From the NCBI GenBank assembly GCA_021234155.1, contig JAJEKV010000004.1, forward strand, positions 24,089,122-24,153,121: a stretch of 64,000 bases of DNA. The letters are read 5' to 3'. Position numbers and translations under genes: made by a program. Positions 44,411 through 55,602 of the stretch are shown one piece after another. Origin of the DNA: Isoetes taiwanensis. Its lineage: Eukaryota > Streptophyta > Lycopodiopsida > Isoetales > Isoetaceae. Every line of letters begins with the position of its first letter. The stretch's first letter is position 1. The notes beneath the pieces were generated by a model. The model searched no databases. It was not told where the DNA came from and saw only the letters and a program-made list of their open reading frames with translations.

Positions 44411-46464
44411 TGGATTATCAATATGTAGCATTATAACAGGGGGTTGTTTTTGTATTTTTGTACTTTTTTTCCTAAGGTTTTTATATGATTTGATGATAGT
44501 ATTCCATGAGACGTACTAATCGGTACATCTAGAGTGCACATACGCTCACTTTAATTTTTGTGACACTTTCTAATGGTTGAATCCATAAATTTTGATATAT
44601 ATTTTTTATAATTAAAGGTTCTATGCTAACAAAAAGTATTTTTTCCTTGCTTTACATGCAAGGCTTGAGACCCTTCAACTTAGGGTTTTGTTGTGCCCAT
44701 GCCGTATCTGGTCCGGTGGAAGGAAACATCATTCTATTGCTAACACTGCTTTGCAGCTTCTTATAAACTGCCATGACTTCTTCCTTCAGAGCTGCGGCTA
44801 GATCGAAGCTAAGATATACCGGTTTTGGAGCTGGAGATTGATAAGAGCCACGACAGACATAAATCAGCCTTGCAGGTTCTTGAAATTGCAACTTCATAGA
44901 AAGAGCCAAGTTGGGGCTTAGGGGGCCGGATTTGCATTGGGCTTCTTCAAAACACAGAAATCGATGCTGCATAGGAGATTTTTGGGCGTTCAAAGAGGGG
45001 CCAGAACTGATTTGATTTCACGGAGATTCTATTGGGTCTTCGAGAGTGGGATATTGTCTCGAGAGTCGGTTTTTTCCTCAAGCATCAATTCTGCAGAGTT
45101 CTTAGCGGGTGTTTTTCGGTCCAAAGGGATCGGCCAGCAGTTGGGTTGTTTCTTGCCTCAAGCCTGTCAGTCCTCCCATTTATTTTCCATTCAGGTATAT
45201 TTTCTGCAATTATTTTCAGTGGTCGTTTGCTTGGAATTTGTTAGACTTTGTAACTAGTAACCCATGTTGTTTGCATACCAGATTCGGATCACGGTTAGCT
45301 ATGGCATATGATGCCCATAATAGACATAATAGACATGATGACTGCATTGCTCTCTACATACGTCTTGAGAACACACATCCAATTACAGAAATAAGGAAAC
45401 AAGCAGCTGGTTTACGGTTATATATTGGAGGCCCCCAAGCTAAAAATCTCGAAGGATGAAATGGTTTCTATTCCTCTTCTTGATCTTTGAGTATGGCGGG
45501 TATGTTACGGCGGTGCCAATGTAAGAGAAACACAGTAAGCCTCAATTTTGGATCCTATTATGCTTGTTTTTTAAAAGGGATAATTATCTAACCTCTTACT
45601 GTTTTTTAAAAGGGATAATTATCTAACCTGGAGCACAACATTGTACATCAAAGATTTTTTCTTTTTAAGTGACTGCAGTTACGGCATAATTACTGATATG
45701 ACATACAACATTTGATAAGAGGAATGAGATGAGATTTATTGTTTGATTTGCGACTCGATAGAAACATGGAGTCAAATGGTAAGGGAGAGTAAGAAAAGAA
45801 GGTACAAGGCTGCAACATCGCAGAGTCGGGATTATTTGGAGGATTGGCTAGTATGGAGACCAGCGCGTTGGGAACGCAGTCCTTATTTTTGAGTAGCAGT
45901 CACTGTCTGGTTGACATTTGTTGGTATCTCTCTTATGTTCCAGGAATGACAAGGTATAACAGAAATGACAAGGTATAACAGAATCATATGGACATCAATG
46001 CAGTACAAAGGATTTTTTCGATGTTGAACAACATAATGTAAGTTGTTACGATTAGGTTGAACCATTAATTTAATCACATTGAGTGCAGTGGATATGGTTA
46101 TTGTTCATACAATGTATTTATTTGCGTTGGCAATGCATTTAAATACTTGGACTCTACTATGTATCTAATGATTACCATGCACTCCAAAACTCTTACGGCT
46201 TCTTGCTCCACTGATGACACTATTGTATCCGCTGGTAGTTATTCTGAAGTTGCCTTTGATTCTACTTGCCCATTGTATAACGGTGTGTTTGCGTATATTT
46301 GGGCGACTCTTGGTATGCAATGGAAATAATTTGTTTGTCTTGATGTTATTGTGCTTTTTAGTAATTAATGTTTAGACCCATAAAGTTTACCTATGTTTGC
46401 TTTAGTTAGGGCCCGAAGGGCCCAATTTTTTTTTTAATATAACAATTAACACACAACTACAATT
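44411..46464. other. Mostly non-coding stretch with gene scraps
   Basis: A minus-strand frame (44993-44652) is unassigned. A plus-strand exon-like frame at about 45,274-45,460 follows a CATACCAG acceptor and ends HNRHDDCIALYIRLENTHP, then EIRKQAAGLRLYIGGPQAKN. It resembles a conserved motif I have seen in plant proteins but cannot name. Two short tandem duplications occur (36-bp unit at 45,567-45,640; 20-bp unit at 45,945-45,982). Confidence 0.4.
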
Positions 46465-46874
46465 AACATTATTAACATAAACCATTGCATTTAACACATT
46501 TAAATTAAAATCCCCCTTAAACCCCCTTTGGTTTGGGTGCATATTCACACGGGGGGTTACTCCAGGCAACGAGAGCTGTCGGATGGGCATATTTGCCCTT
46601 TATTCCAAGATCTGGACCGTACATAGCGATCCTCGTTTGTGGGGTATGCATGTACAAATTTTTGTATACTGTATATTAAGGTTTGTAAAATATTATAAGG
46701 TTTGAGAGAATGTACTTAATGGTGTTAATTTTGTACATGTATTGTAATTATATTTTTGAGGCTCTCGCTGCCCTACGCAACCCCCCGTGTGAATATGCAC
46801 CCAAACCAAAGGGGGTTTAAGGGGGATTTTAATTTAAATGTGTTAAATGCAATGGTTTATGTTAATAATGTTGC
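46465..46874. mobile_element. Foldback/MITE-like element with about 110-bp arms
   Basis: Left arm 46,465-46,577 (AACATTATTAACATAAACC...GGTTTGGGTGCATATTCACA) is nearly perfectly complementary to right arm 46,762-46,874. The central 180 bp is AT-rich and non-coding. No clear target duplication is seen (TT versus GC at the edges), so its class is undecided. Confidence 0.8.
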
Positions 46875-47119
46875 TAGTGGGTTATGGTTGTTATTATTGC
46901 TAGTGCTTATGTTGTATATTTTCTTCCGCTAACATAGGGACCCCTAGAGGACGGGACAGAATGACACCTCTGTGTCCTCTACTCAATAGTCTGGTCCCCA
47001 GATGCGAGTTAGACAGAGGGCCCATGTGACGGGTGGCCGTTGGATAGGAAAGGTCCTTCGATGTATACGGGGGGCTGCCATATATAGTGCAAGGAGCATC
47101 ACAGATCTAGCCGAGGGTA

Positions 47120-47185
47120 AATATGTGGACTGCCCTTATCACAATGTACAATAAATGTGGACAATTAGAGGATGCGAACCTTTGA
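47120..47185 (+). pseudogene. PPR fragment in repeat unit, copy C
   Basis: NMWTALITMYNKCGQLEDAN, homologous to 28213-28278. It ends 43 bases before the left edge of the 12-kb element. Confidence 0.7.
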
Positions 47186-47228
47186 TGATCAAGAATCTTT
47201 TTTGTGATTGTGGCAATATTCCTGATTA

Positions 47229-47260
47229 AACCATCATTCAATTAAATTGGGATTATGTCT
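47229..47260 (+). repeat. Left 32-bp TIR of the 12-kb element
   Basis: Begins AACCATCATTCAATT and ends GGGATTATGTCT. Identical to the complement of 59291-59322. The adjacent inner sequences are unrelated. Confidence 0.95.
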
Positions 47261-47459
47261 TAATTTTGGGATAAATTTTATATTGCACTTTTTTAGTAAC
47301 TTTGTTAAATTCACTTTTTTAGTAACTTTGTTGCCCTTAGACTAGAATAGACGTTAACATATAATCACACACGGGAATATAAATTCACACCTTAACTTCA
47401 AATTACAAAATCATATATCATGAAACTCAAGTAGTACACAACTTTTATTAAAAGTGATT

Positions 47460-50400
47460 GATACATAATGCTTGTTTATCATTTTTCCACCAACATCCCC
47501 AAGGATATGAGAACCTTATTCCTTACATCACGAGGTATTGTAACTCTCATTTGTTTTACTAGGAATAGTTTTGGAGTCCATGAGTACAATACGGTTTCAA
47601 TGTCTAGCCAAAGATCGGGATCACTAGGATTTCTCCTCCACCTCTTTGTCCAACAATCTGAATATCTTTCTTTATCGGTGACATTACTCAACCCGATGTC
47701 TTTGGACACCACCATTCCCAGCGCACCTTATTGAAGTTAACATCACCTTCTTCTTTGCAAATATCTGAGATAGTCCATCCCAACCACCTTTGGATAGGTC
47801 TCTAGATCTGCTTTGGTTTTACTACTACAAATTGGTGGCACTCCACGTCGATTAGAAGGTTCATAACAATCCATGCCTAGATATTTTGGCCTATCCTTCT
47901 TAGGACCAACATAGTGTTTATCAGTTGAGGAGGAGCATATGCCTTCACAATGCTACTAATGGTACCATCATCTTCGTCGGCCACCGACTAATGTTTTCCA
48001 CTTACTTTTAGGGAGCCACCCTTCCGGTAAATTACGAGGATGTGTCTACCTCATCCAACAAGTTGATCACCTTCTTCCAATAATCTATCAATGCGATTAG
48101 TCTCATCACGAATTAGTTTGCCAATGCTTGATGTAGTCATTGATGCCATCCTTAGTCAAGCCCAATTGCTTGACTTCTTGATTAGTTTTAGAGCTTTTGG
48201 TTGACGGGGAGGTATCATAGGCTTGCCATTTGCATCCCTGCGCCAAATTTCTGCCCCACCTCTCCACTTCTCCTCACGAAGGTCTCATTTTCCATTGCAT
48301 GATTGGAATCCCTTCTCTCACCCAAAAAGTGAATTGAAGAGGTCTAGAATGACCTTCCATGTCGAGAGCATAACCATCCACAAAACTCTTCCAATCAGGC
48401 ACTTCTTCTATGATAGATCCTATAGGAGATGGATTTGTACATCCATGAAATATTTCCAATAGCACAGGAAAGTTGGTAGCTGTCTGCTTTGTCTCAATAC
48501 ATGACTATATTTTCCAAACAATGCATCCACATCCTCATGAGTATGTCCAGGGCATTAGGAACCCCAAATTGACTCTTTCAAAAATACCCACGGTTTGTTA
48601 AGTAGGATAGGAAAGAAAACATCCACCTATTCTTATTTTGACCGGCACAATTATCTAGTTGCAAGAGGAGCTTTACTCAAGGATCTCGAGGTTTAGCACG
48701 AGATGTTGAAGCTCCAACATGTTCATTAGGTCCATTCCTCCTAAATCTTGCCTTGCTAAACTTTTCAATACTATTAGGGGTTCCATCCAACAATGCACTA
48801 TGTAGTGCACGGCTAGCTGTAGGATCTGTAGGTGACCATTGTAACCCTTCTCATAGTTTCTTAAACACCTCATGATACTCCCAATGTGAAAATCGGACCA
48901 TCACTCCACAACTCTAAACTGAAATGGCCATAATAGGTGCGAGGCTGCCCATGCAATATTGCCCGATCATTGAAATCACGCAAAGGGTATGATCTTCCAC
49001 ATGACTTAGGAATGTACTTGAATTGTGGAAGACAAGTCTTTGTTGGTCCATTTTATCATGTATAATACATAGATAGTTATTAGGTTCCATTGAGATAAGG
49101 TCCTCCACATCCAATAAGTTGATCTACATGATAGTTGATCGTCATATGGTCCTTCATATGTTCCCTTATCTTTGCCCTTAGACTTGGTTGCACGGTCTTA
49201 TCTAGTGTCTCCTTCACTTAGCACATAAATTGCACTTGGCAAAGTTGTTTGAAGTTGCTATGGTCACATGCTTGAAATGCTTATTCCATAGCCTACTAAA
49301 AGCTGGGCTGGGATATAGAGGCCACTCCAAGTTCGAAGCAATGCATTTATTTCCTCTAATATGCTCTTACGGGTACAATGGGATGGCAATCTCTTTTCAA
49401 CAATAACTCTACCACTGTTCATCCTTCTTACTCTTATGTGGCATGTTTTACGCATTGAAATCCACATATCTTTCAAATATTTCCTTTGCAGCTATAGTTC
49501 TTGAGGTAGGCCTTACCGGGCCGGTGTTCCCATGCAATGCAATTTTACTACCATTTTCATGTCTCTTTTTGCGGTTATTGCCAAGAAGAGGTTGGAATTC
49601 CATGTATAGCCATCCATGCTTTTGAACATATCCACTTTCCATTCAATGGGAATCTTTTCTTCTTTGATCTTTCATCACTGAATTGCATAGCCAAATATGG
49701 TGTACATGAAATTCCTCCTGCTATCACACTTATGTTCACGATATATAGCTCTTGCTCCCACCAACTCCTCTATTGTGAACATTCTAACACAAGAAGCCCA
49801 ACAACATTCACCTCCTCTAACCTTCATCATAGCTTCGGGGAGAACAATCATAATCGACTTGCATCTTTTGGTGGGATAATGTTTGAAAGTTGGAAGTGGC
49901 CTCTTGCTACCTTGTGTGAACATTGTTGACAATGGTTCTACATCTATAGGAAGCGTGTAGTTCCCCTCGGTTGAATCTTGTCCCTAGGCCATGCAACAAT
50001 AGTTGGAACCTCTAGTTGCTTCACACAAGCTAGGCATTCTTGTTTGCACGAACCCTTTTCCTTCCAATTGTCATATAATTTTGAGATTGCCACACCTAAC
50101 TTTGTCCTCCCTAATCTTTCATCATTTCTTTGCATTGATAGGATGCGCTAGAACAATAATCCCTTCTCCCTCTTTTGCCTCTCATTTGCATGCATGCGGG
50201 ATCTTGACCTTTTGTTTTTCCAATCGACCCAGAATTATAAAGTACAATTTCCTTTCCTTTGGCATCATCCTTTTCATTTGAGGCCTTTTCCTTTCCTTTG
50301 CCATCATCAACATCATTTGGAGTCTTTTCCTTTCCTTTGCCATCATGAACATCATTTGAGGTATTTTCCTTTTCTTGGCCATCATGTTCATTAGTTGGGG

Positions 50401-50480
50401 ATTTTTCCTTGCCTTGATCAGCATCATTAGGGGCTTTATTTTTAGCATTTTGCATGCCATTGACCTAGAATGCATAAAAA
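47460..50480 (-). pseudogene. Decayed transposase-like gene of the 12-kb element
   Basis: Fragments in several minus frames line up as one protein. N-terminal: Lys/Asp-rich repeats (GKGKEKTPNDVDD, 50,455-50,200). Next: GECCWASCVRMFTIEEL (49,815-49,765). Then NGKWICSKAWMAIHGIPTSS, KIALHGNTGPVRPTSRT and VEKRLPSHCTRKSILEEINA (49,670-49,340), a CNLC cysteine pair (about 49,220), and LCIIHDKMDQQRLVFHNSS (about 49,080-49,020), a likely DDE-type acidic motif. Later: VPDWKSFVDGYALDMEGHSR (48,395-48,340) and VLYSWTPKLFLVKQMRVTIP (47,600-47,540). I recall the same motif order (HGN.G, HDKMD, VP.W.SF...GH...QF) from an uncharacterised family of plant proteins; this is memory, not a search. At least eight frame changes make it non-functional. 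Confidence 0.65.
50200..50440 (-). repeat. 48-bp coding minisatellite in the transposase-like gene
   Basis: About five units of TCATTTGGAGTCTTTTCCTT / TGCCATCATCAA (plus-strand view), encoding DDGKGKEKxxN repeats on the minus strand. A charged low-complexity linker. Confidence 0.8.
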
Positions 50481-50639
50481 TATATAGTAAGTTAGCATAT
50501 CCAAATAACCTCTCAATAACATGTTCATAAATGAAAGCCTCATATGTCTTATTCTATTTGATCATTCTATATATGTAATGGGATTCCCCAAGTTATTTTC
50601 CTCAACATTATATATAAATAAAACCCTCTACTTATTAGC

Positions 50640-50880
50640 CTTATAACTTGTATCCTATAATAACCTTTGTAATAAATTTTAACCTTGTAAAAGGGATAAC
50701 CCTTATGAGGGTTAACCTTAAAAGGTTAACTTAACCATTAAAGGGATAACCTTGGTATCCTATAATAACCCTTATAATAAATTTAACCTTATTATTACAA
50801 GGGATAACCTTGGTATCCTATAATAACCCTTATAATAAATTTAACATTGTTATTACAAGGGATAAACTCGCGGTCCTTAA
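50640..50880. repeat. Tandem repeat of about 65 bp
   Basis: Three units with AAGGGATAACCTTGGTATCC and TATAATAACCCTTATAATAA. It lies between the transposase-like gene and the cargo, near the likely divergent promoter region. Confidence 0.8.
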
Positions 50881-50999
50881 AACAATTAACCCGTGCAATA
50901 AATTTTCGCGGAAGTTATAATGGCTTGATCTGAAATTTTGAAAGCGAGTTATTATTTCAAGTTAGCATTAGTTTTCGAACTTTTCTCTCTCACTTTTAA

Positions 51000-51560
51000 G
51001 CTTCCAATTCCGGGCATTCAGTAGCTTCCAATTTCTCGCTTTCTGCTTCCAATTTCTTCTCGGCTTCTATTTGCTTCAATCTGCTTCTCGGCTTCTATTA
51101 TCTGCTTCAAACTTGGCTTCTGCTTCAATCTCGGCTTCTCGGCGTCTATCTGCTTTAAACTCGGCTTCTATCTGCTTTTTATCTGTTTTTATCTGCGCTT
51201 TCGGCTTCTACAATCTGTTTTTATCTGTTTTTATCTGCGCTTTCGAGTTTTTCTGCTTCTACAATCTTCTGCTTTAGGGTTTTCGGCTCAAAGGTTTTTT
51301 CGGCTAAAAGGTTTCTACTCGGCTTTTCTGCTTTTCTGCTTTAAACTCGGCTTCTATATGCTTTTCGGCTTCTATATGCTTTTTCGGCTCAATACAAGGT
51401 TCTATACAAGGTTTGTAGGCTCTATACAAGGTTTTTACGGTTTTTGGCTTTTCGACTTTGAATAACTTTGGTTTTTGTGTTAAAAGCTTCTCATTTTGCT
51501 ATTGCTTTTTCTCCAAATTAGCTGCTATTGCTTTTTCTCGGCTTCTTAAGGCTTCTCGAA
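51000..51560. repeat. CTTCTCGGCTTCTATCTG minisatellite
   Basis: Degenerate short repeats of TCGGCTTCTATCTGCTT and TCTGCTTTxGGCTTTT over about 560 bp. Strand-asymmetric pyrimidine-rich sequence. No credible coding. Confidence 0.8.
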
Positions 51561-51935
51561 TCACTTTTTAAGGTTTCTCGGGTTAGTATTTACTGTTATT
51601 TACATAAAGTAGTTATTTTCCATAAAGCATGTTATTTACTTTTACATGCATCAGTTCTATTTCATATCATATCTGTTCTCTATCATATCATATTACTCTA
51701 TCTGTTCTATTTCATATCTGATCTATGATCTAGATCATAGAGCAAGATCATAGATCTTCACTAGCTCTTCCTCTATCTGTTCTAAATAATGAACTAAAAC
51801 AATGAACTAAATATTGAACTAAACAAGGAGTATTATTATTATATATCTGCTCTAACTGGCTTTATATTTTGAATTCTGCATTCTGCATTCTGCATTCTGC
51901 ATTATGTATTTTGTTAGAATAATATGTTGGAATGG

Positions 51936-52066
51936 GAGAAATCGCGCTTGGCGCATTTCTATTTTTGGGTTACGTTTTCCACTAGGTTAATCAAATCGCG
52001 CCCGGTAGCGTTTTAGTTGGCATTTCAATTTCATACGGCTCTATACAAATCGGCGCCCGGTGGCGT
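51936..52066. repeat. Element-specific GC palindromes, cluster 1
   Basis: Three palindromic motifs: GAAATCGCGC-TTG-GCGCATTTC (51,938-51,959), AAATCGCGCCCGGTAGCGTT (51,993-52,012) and AATCGGCGCCCGGTGGCGTG (52,048-52,067). Arms AAATCGC / GCGATTT-like flank a GCCCGGTR or TTG loop. Confidence 0.85.
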
Positions 52067-52108
52067 GTGAAATAGATCGTGCTAATTACTTTCTCTCGTT
52101 CTAGTGCC

Positions 52109-52520
52109 ATGGATTTTCCTTATGCATGGACCTTTGTTTGGTTCAAATACTTTGGCTGGTTCTAGTTCCCTGGGCGACCATCAACTCTGGACCACAATAC
52201 AAGATATTACTTGAGTGTCTTTGTTCAAAGCGTTCAAAAGAGTTGGAGAATCCATTAGGCGACTGTATCGGGGGCCATGGGTACACTTCCATCGCATCTA
52301 TGGACATATCGGACTCCTCATGCTCTTAGTAAGGCTCATGCCAACAAATAAGTACAAGGATTTGATTTATAGTATCGGGGATCGATACAACACTCTGGTT
52401 TGGAGACTTCGACATCCTCGGGAAAGATGAGGATCTGTCATATCGGGGTGGTTCGGGTGGGACTTCTTGCGGGATTGGGCGGATGAAGTGGGCTGGCCCG
52501 ACATATTGTAGAGATAGAAA
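52109..52520 (+). pseudogene. Cargo coding segment 1 of the 12-kb element, unidentified
   Basis: Overlapping open frames give protein-like text: NTLAGSSSLGDHQLWTTIQ, then LENPLGDCIGGHGYTSIASM and TTLWFGDFDILGKDEDLSYR with small frame shifts. It is bracketed by palindromes at 52,048 and 52,521. I do not recognise it. Confidence 0.4.
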
Positions 52521-52608
52521 GAATTGGCGCTGGCGCATTTTTGCGAGAAGAAGAAATGTACATAACTTTTTGGAATATGAATACAAACTTCGGCGCTGGC
52601 GCAATTTG
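52521..52608. repeat. Element-specific GC palindromes, cluster 2
   Basis: GAATTGGCGCTGGCGCATTT (52,521) and AACTTCGGCGCTGGCGCAAT (52,587), the second palindrome type with core GCGCTGGCGC. Confidence 0.85.
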
Positions 52609-52695
52609 CACTATACTTTTACGTCATTAGTTTTTTTTTTTTATATGCAATGTCGAAAACATTGAATCTGTGATGCCCTCCGGCCCGGTATGACC

Positions 52696-52743
52696 AACCC
52701 CAAGAAACTACATATTTTCATTAATGTGTAGTTTCATGGGGTT
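52696..52743. repeat. Hairpin of 19-bp arms
   Basis: AACCCCAAGAAACTACATA (52,696-52,714) pairs with 52,725-52,743 with one mismatch and a 10-base loop. A stable stem-loop inside the element. Confidence 0.75.
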
Positions 52744-52749
52744 GATATA

Positions 52750-53580
52750 ACTGGCTAAAAAGAGCATCAAAGAATACAAAATTCACAACATCATGAGATG
52801 ATATGATATATTTTTTTTTTTTTTTGAATATCCAAATATACATACCTTTTTCGGGACGTTCTTTTGGCCATGCTACAAATGTGCTTACGCTTTCACCAAG
52901 CTGTATGCATCGCCATAGGGATGTCTTCTTGGAAGAGCCTCATCTTCATAATTGCGGTTTAGAATAGAAATCTTTGAAACTTGTTCCAAGAGGAACACCA
53001 TGACACATAGAACTTGGATTCAAATCTTGATTTTACACAATCCTACTCGGGCTTCAAGTTTCTTTGTTAGAAGATAGCATTCTTCTCGAACAGCGATAAA
53101 GAACCAGAATGCATTGTAAAAAATAGAGGGCGAAAAATTGAGAACAAGAGAATGCATTGAATTCACCATAGTTCGCCGGACATCGAATGGGAATTGAAGG
53201 CGGCTCGATCGAATGGATTGAAGGCGGCTCGATCGATCGAATGGGATCGAGCGGATCTTGGCGCTCGATAGTCGATTGTTCTTAGGCTCGATACTAGGAA
53301 TGATCTTGAAGCTCACGGTAGTAGGTGGCGATTAGGTGGTAGTAGATTGCCACATATCGTTTCTTGAAATTAATAATTAATTGTTATCTTGAAATTGCAC
53401 TAAAAAGAAAAACACAATTTAAATTTGTAAATGGGCGGAATGAGGCGGTTAATTAAAGGCGGTATAAATTTAAAGGGGCCTTGAATTTGAATTCTGGTTG
53501 TAAATCGGCGGCCTAGATTATGAGCGCATACATATAAGTTTAAACCAAAACCCGGTCTCATACTATCCGCACTTGCGGTT
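52750..53580. other. Element interior without assignable gene
   Basis: A patch of repeated GAAGGCGGCTCGATCGAATGG (53,197-53,250) is present. A minus frame at 53316-53020 has no recognisable domain. Confidence 0.4.
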
Positions 53581-53583
53581 CTA

Positions 53584-55350
53584 TGGCGTCTAGAGGATCT
53601 GCGGTATTTGGTAGAGGTGGGCGGCGACTAAAGCACAAATCCCAAGCACGGAGGCTTTGAACAAGCAGAAAGTTTTGATCAACAAGCGCCTCGGGTAATT
53701 GATCTGTTTTTGTTTTGTAATTGATTTACGTGTCCCTTTTATTGTTAGGTTTCTAGGATGTTTTCAACTGTGTGTTTTTACGTGTATCGTGTCTCACGTG
53801 TATTGTCTACCTTTCATATTGTTTTACGTGTCATTTCTCTTTGCTTTTACTACCTTGTTTTGTGTGTTTTTGTTATAATCTTCTCCTTTACTCCGATATG
53901 TTTTATGTTGGAACAATTCTCCATTTTGTATAATGTAGGACCGTGTAAGTCTTTATACGTATTCTCAGTTCTTTTGACAAGTCTTTTTTTGTAGCCTAGT
54001 ATGTCTCTTATAAAAGAGAAGTGTGCGTAGGTCCCCTCTTAAGAAACGGCTCGGTAGCGATTTATAATTATGAGTGGTTTTGGTTGTCTACGCTACTTTC
54101 CACAGTGTACAATTTATGTTTTTGAAAGTAAGGCGTCTATGAAAGCAGGCTCGGTAGCGATTTCATTACTCACCACATGATTGTAACTTTTCGGGATCTT
54201 CTAAAAATGTGAAAAGAAAAAGCAAAACTGCTTGCGAGGAGGTCGAGGACATCTGCCGCGAGAAAAACCAAACGGATGAAGATGTATCGATTCTTGCAGA
54301 TTTGGCACGCGTTGTGACCATTGGCGATCTGGCCGAAATAATGAAGGCTCGGGTAGAGCCTCCATGTCGAAGAAGATCTACTAGAGGGCTCACGAATGGT
54401 ATGTGGAGATCTTCAAGACTAGCGGAAAAGCAGTCGATTTTCATGTCTAGAGTTAAGGAAGCAGATCAAATGAAGAAACAAGGTATTACGATCACATGCG
54501 AAGAAACGGGGGCGATTCTTACTGTTGTTTATTATTACTTGAAGCGGGTCGAGAAAAATAAAAAAGTATTGAAGAAGTTAAATTACTGCGGTGCTAGTTC
54601 CTTTAAAGAGGCGCCCTAAAAGCGGATGAGGCCCATGAGATAACCTCTTCAAATTTGGCTGGTCGGTGGTGATCTATTGACACCAAAAAAAAAATATGTG
54701 AAGGTCTCTCGGTTGTGAGAAGAGCAATCGATTACAAAAGGCCGTCGACTAGTACGTACCTACAAGCTTTAAAAGAGAAGGAAGATGCAAGTTCTAGAGC
54801 GGGGAAACACCGGGCGTTCTAGGCATTACGGATATGACTAGTGATGATGACAAAGGCGAGGCGGTTAGAGGCCATGAGCAAACTCAAGAAATATGCGACA
54901 AGTATCCTTTGGGCCTTAGCTTCGCGTATCCTATCCATGTCGGACGGGCTTTTCAGGTCCACGAAGGCTATGTTTGTCGGTGAAGATTTGACAAGCGACG
55001 CAATGGAAATAGTCGGCGACATGATAGAAAACCCGGGGCGGTGCCAATCTTGCGGCGGATGTGGTGCCTTTTGATATGAAGGCGAAGAAGGTGTTGATAT
55101 GGAATAAACTTGAAGATTTAAGCGGCAACCTCGATATTCACTTCATGATAATAGATGGCCGGCATTGATGGAGGCGAGAAGGTTTTGATCGATCAAGCAC
55201 AAAAAGCTGGAAATCGGTTATTCTATAGGCGTATTGGTCGAAATTGCCGATTCCTCGGTGGCTCCACAACGGCCGGAGAATTAGCGAAATCGTAGCGCTC
55301 TTGAATGACATGGGAAAGACATTCTGTACAAAAGGTATTTTATGTTCCAC
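53584..55350 (+). pseudogene. Cargo coding segment 2, unidentified basic/coiled protein
   Basis: A first exon-like piece (53,584-53,695; STEALNKQKVLINKRLG) ends at a GGTAATTG donor. After about 500 bp with two palindromes the frame resumes SGSSKNVKRKSKTACEEVED (from 54,190), RRRSTRGLTNGMWRSSRLAE and TCEETGAILTVVYYYLKRVE to 54,619. Further pieces follow in shifted frames: KEKEDASSRAGK (54,775), RILSMSDGLFRSTKAMFVGE (54,927-54,990), IENPGRCQSCGGCGAF (55,025), VLIWNKLEDLSGNLDIHFM (55,092) and RISEIVALLNDMGKTFCTK (55,272). The order suggests one long protein broken by many single-base losses. Not recognised. Confidence 0.4.
54045..54166. repeat. Element-specific GC palindromes, cluster 3
   Basis: Two half-degenerate copies sharing GGCTCGGTAGCGATTT (54,048-54,063 and 54,148-54,163), just before the coding segment that starts near 54,190. 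Confidence 0.75.
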
Positions 55351-55361
55351 ACATAGCGTTC

Positions 55362-55602
55362 CAAATCGCGCCCGGTGGCGTTTTAAGCTAATCGCGTATT
55401 TACAAAAGCGGCGCTGGGCGATTTCTTCATATGGCTGCGATTTTCTAAATCGTGATTAGCAAAAGCGGCGCTGGCGCGTTTTATGTTGTTATTTGTGTGA
55501 CGGATTTACAAAAGCGGCGCTGGCGCGGAATTCTTCATCATGAAGAAATCGCGCCCGGTGGCGTTTTTGTAAATCGTGATTAACAAAAGCGCTGGCGTTT
55601 TA
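55362..55602. repeat. Element-specific GC palindromes, dense cluster 4
   Basis: Six copies within 240 bp, alternating types: AAATCGCGCCCGGTGGCGTT (55,363), AAAAGCGGCGCTGGGCGATT (55,404), AAAAGCGGCGCTGGCGCGTT (55,461), AAAAGCGGCGCTGGCGCGGA (55,510), AAATCGCGCCCGGTGGCGTT (55,546) and AAAAGCGCTGGCGTTTT (55,584). Confidence 0.88.

Noticed and set aside
47468-49929. Plus-strand open frames in the left part of the 12-kb element
   Set aside because: They are antisense to the minus-strand transposase-like gene, whose fragments carry the recognisable motifs.
50640-50880. Telomere-like repeats (AACCCTTA)
   Set aside because: Only a partial resemblance; the unit is about 65 bp long and not a 7-mer array.
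52699-52743. MicroRNA precursor
   Set aside because: The stem-loop is only about 48 bases with a 19-bp stem, too short for a typical plant precursor, and nothing indicates a mature species.
51936-55602. CRISPR-like array of palindromic repeats
   Set aside because: Spacing is irregular, units alternate between two types, and the host is a plant nucleus.
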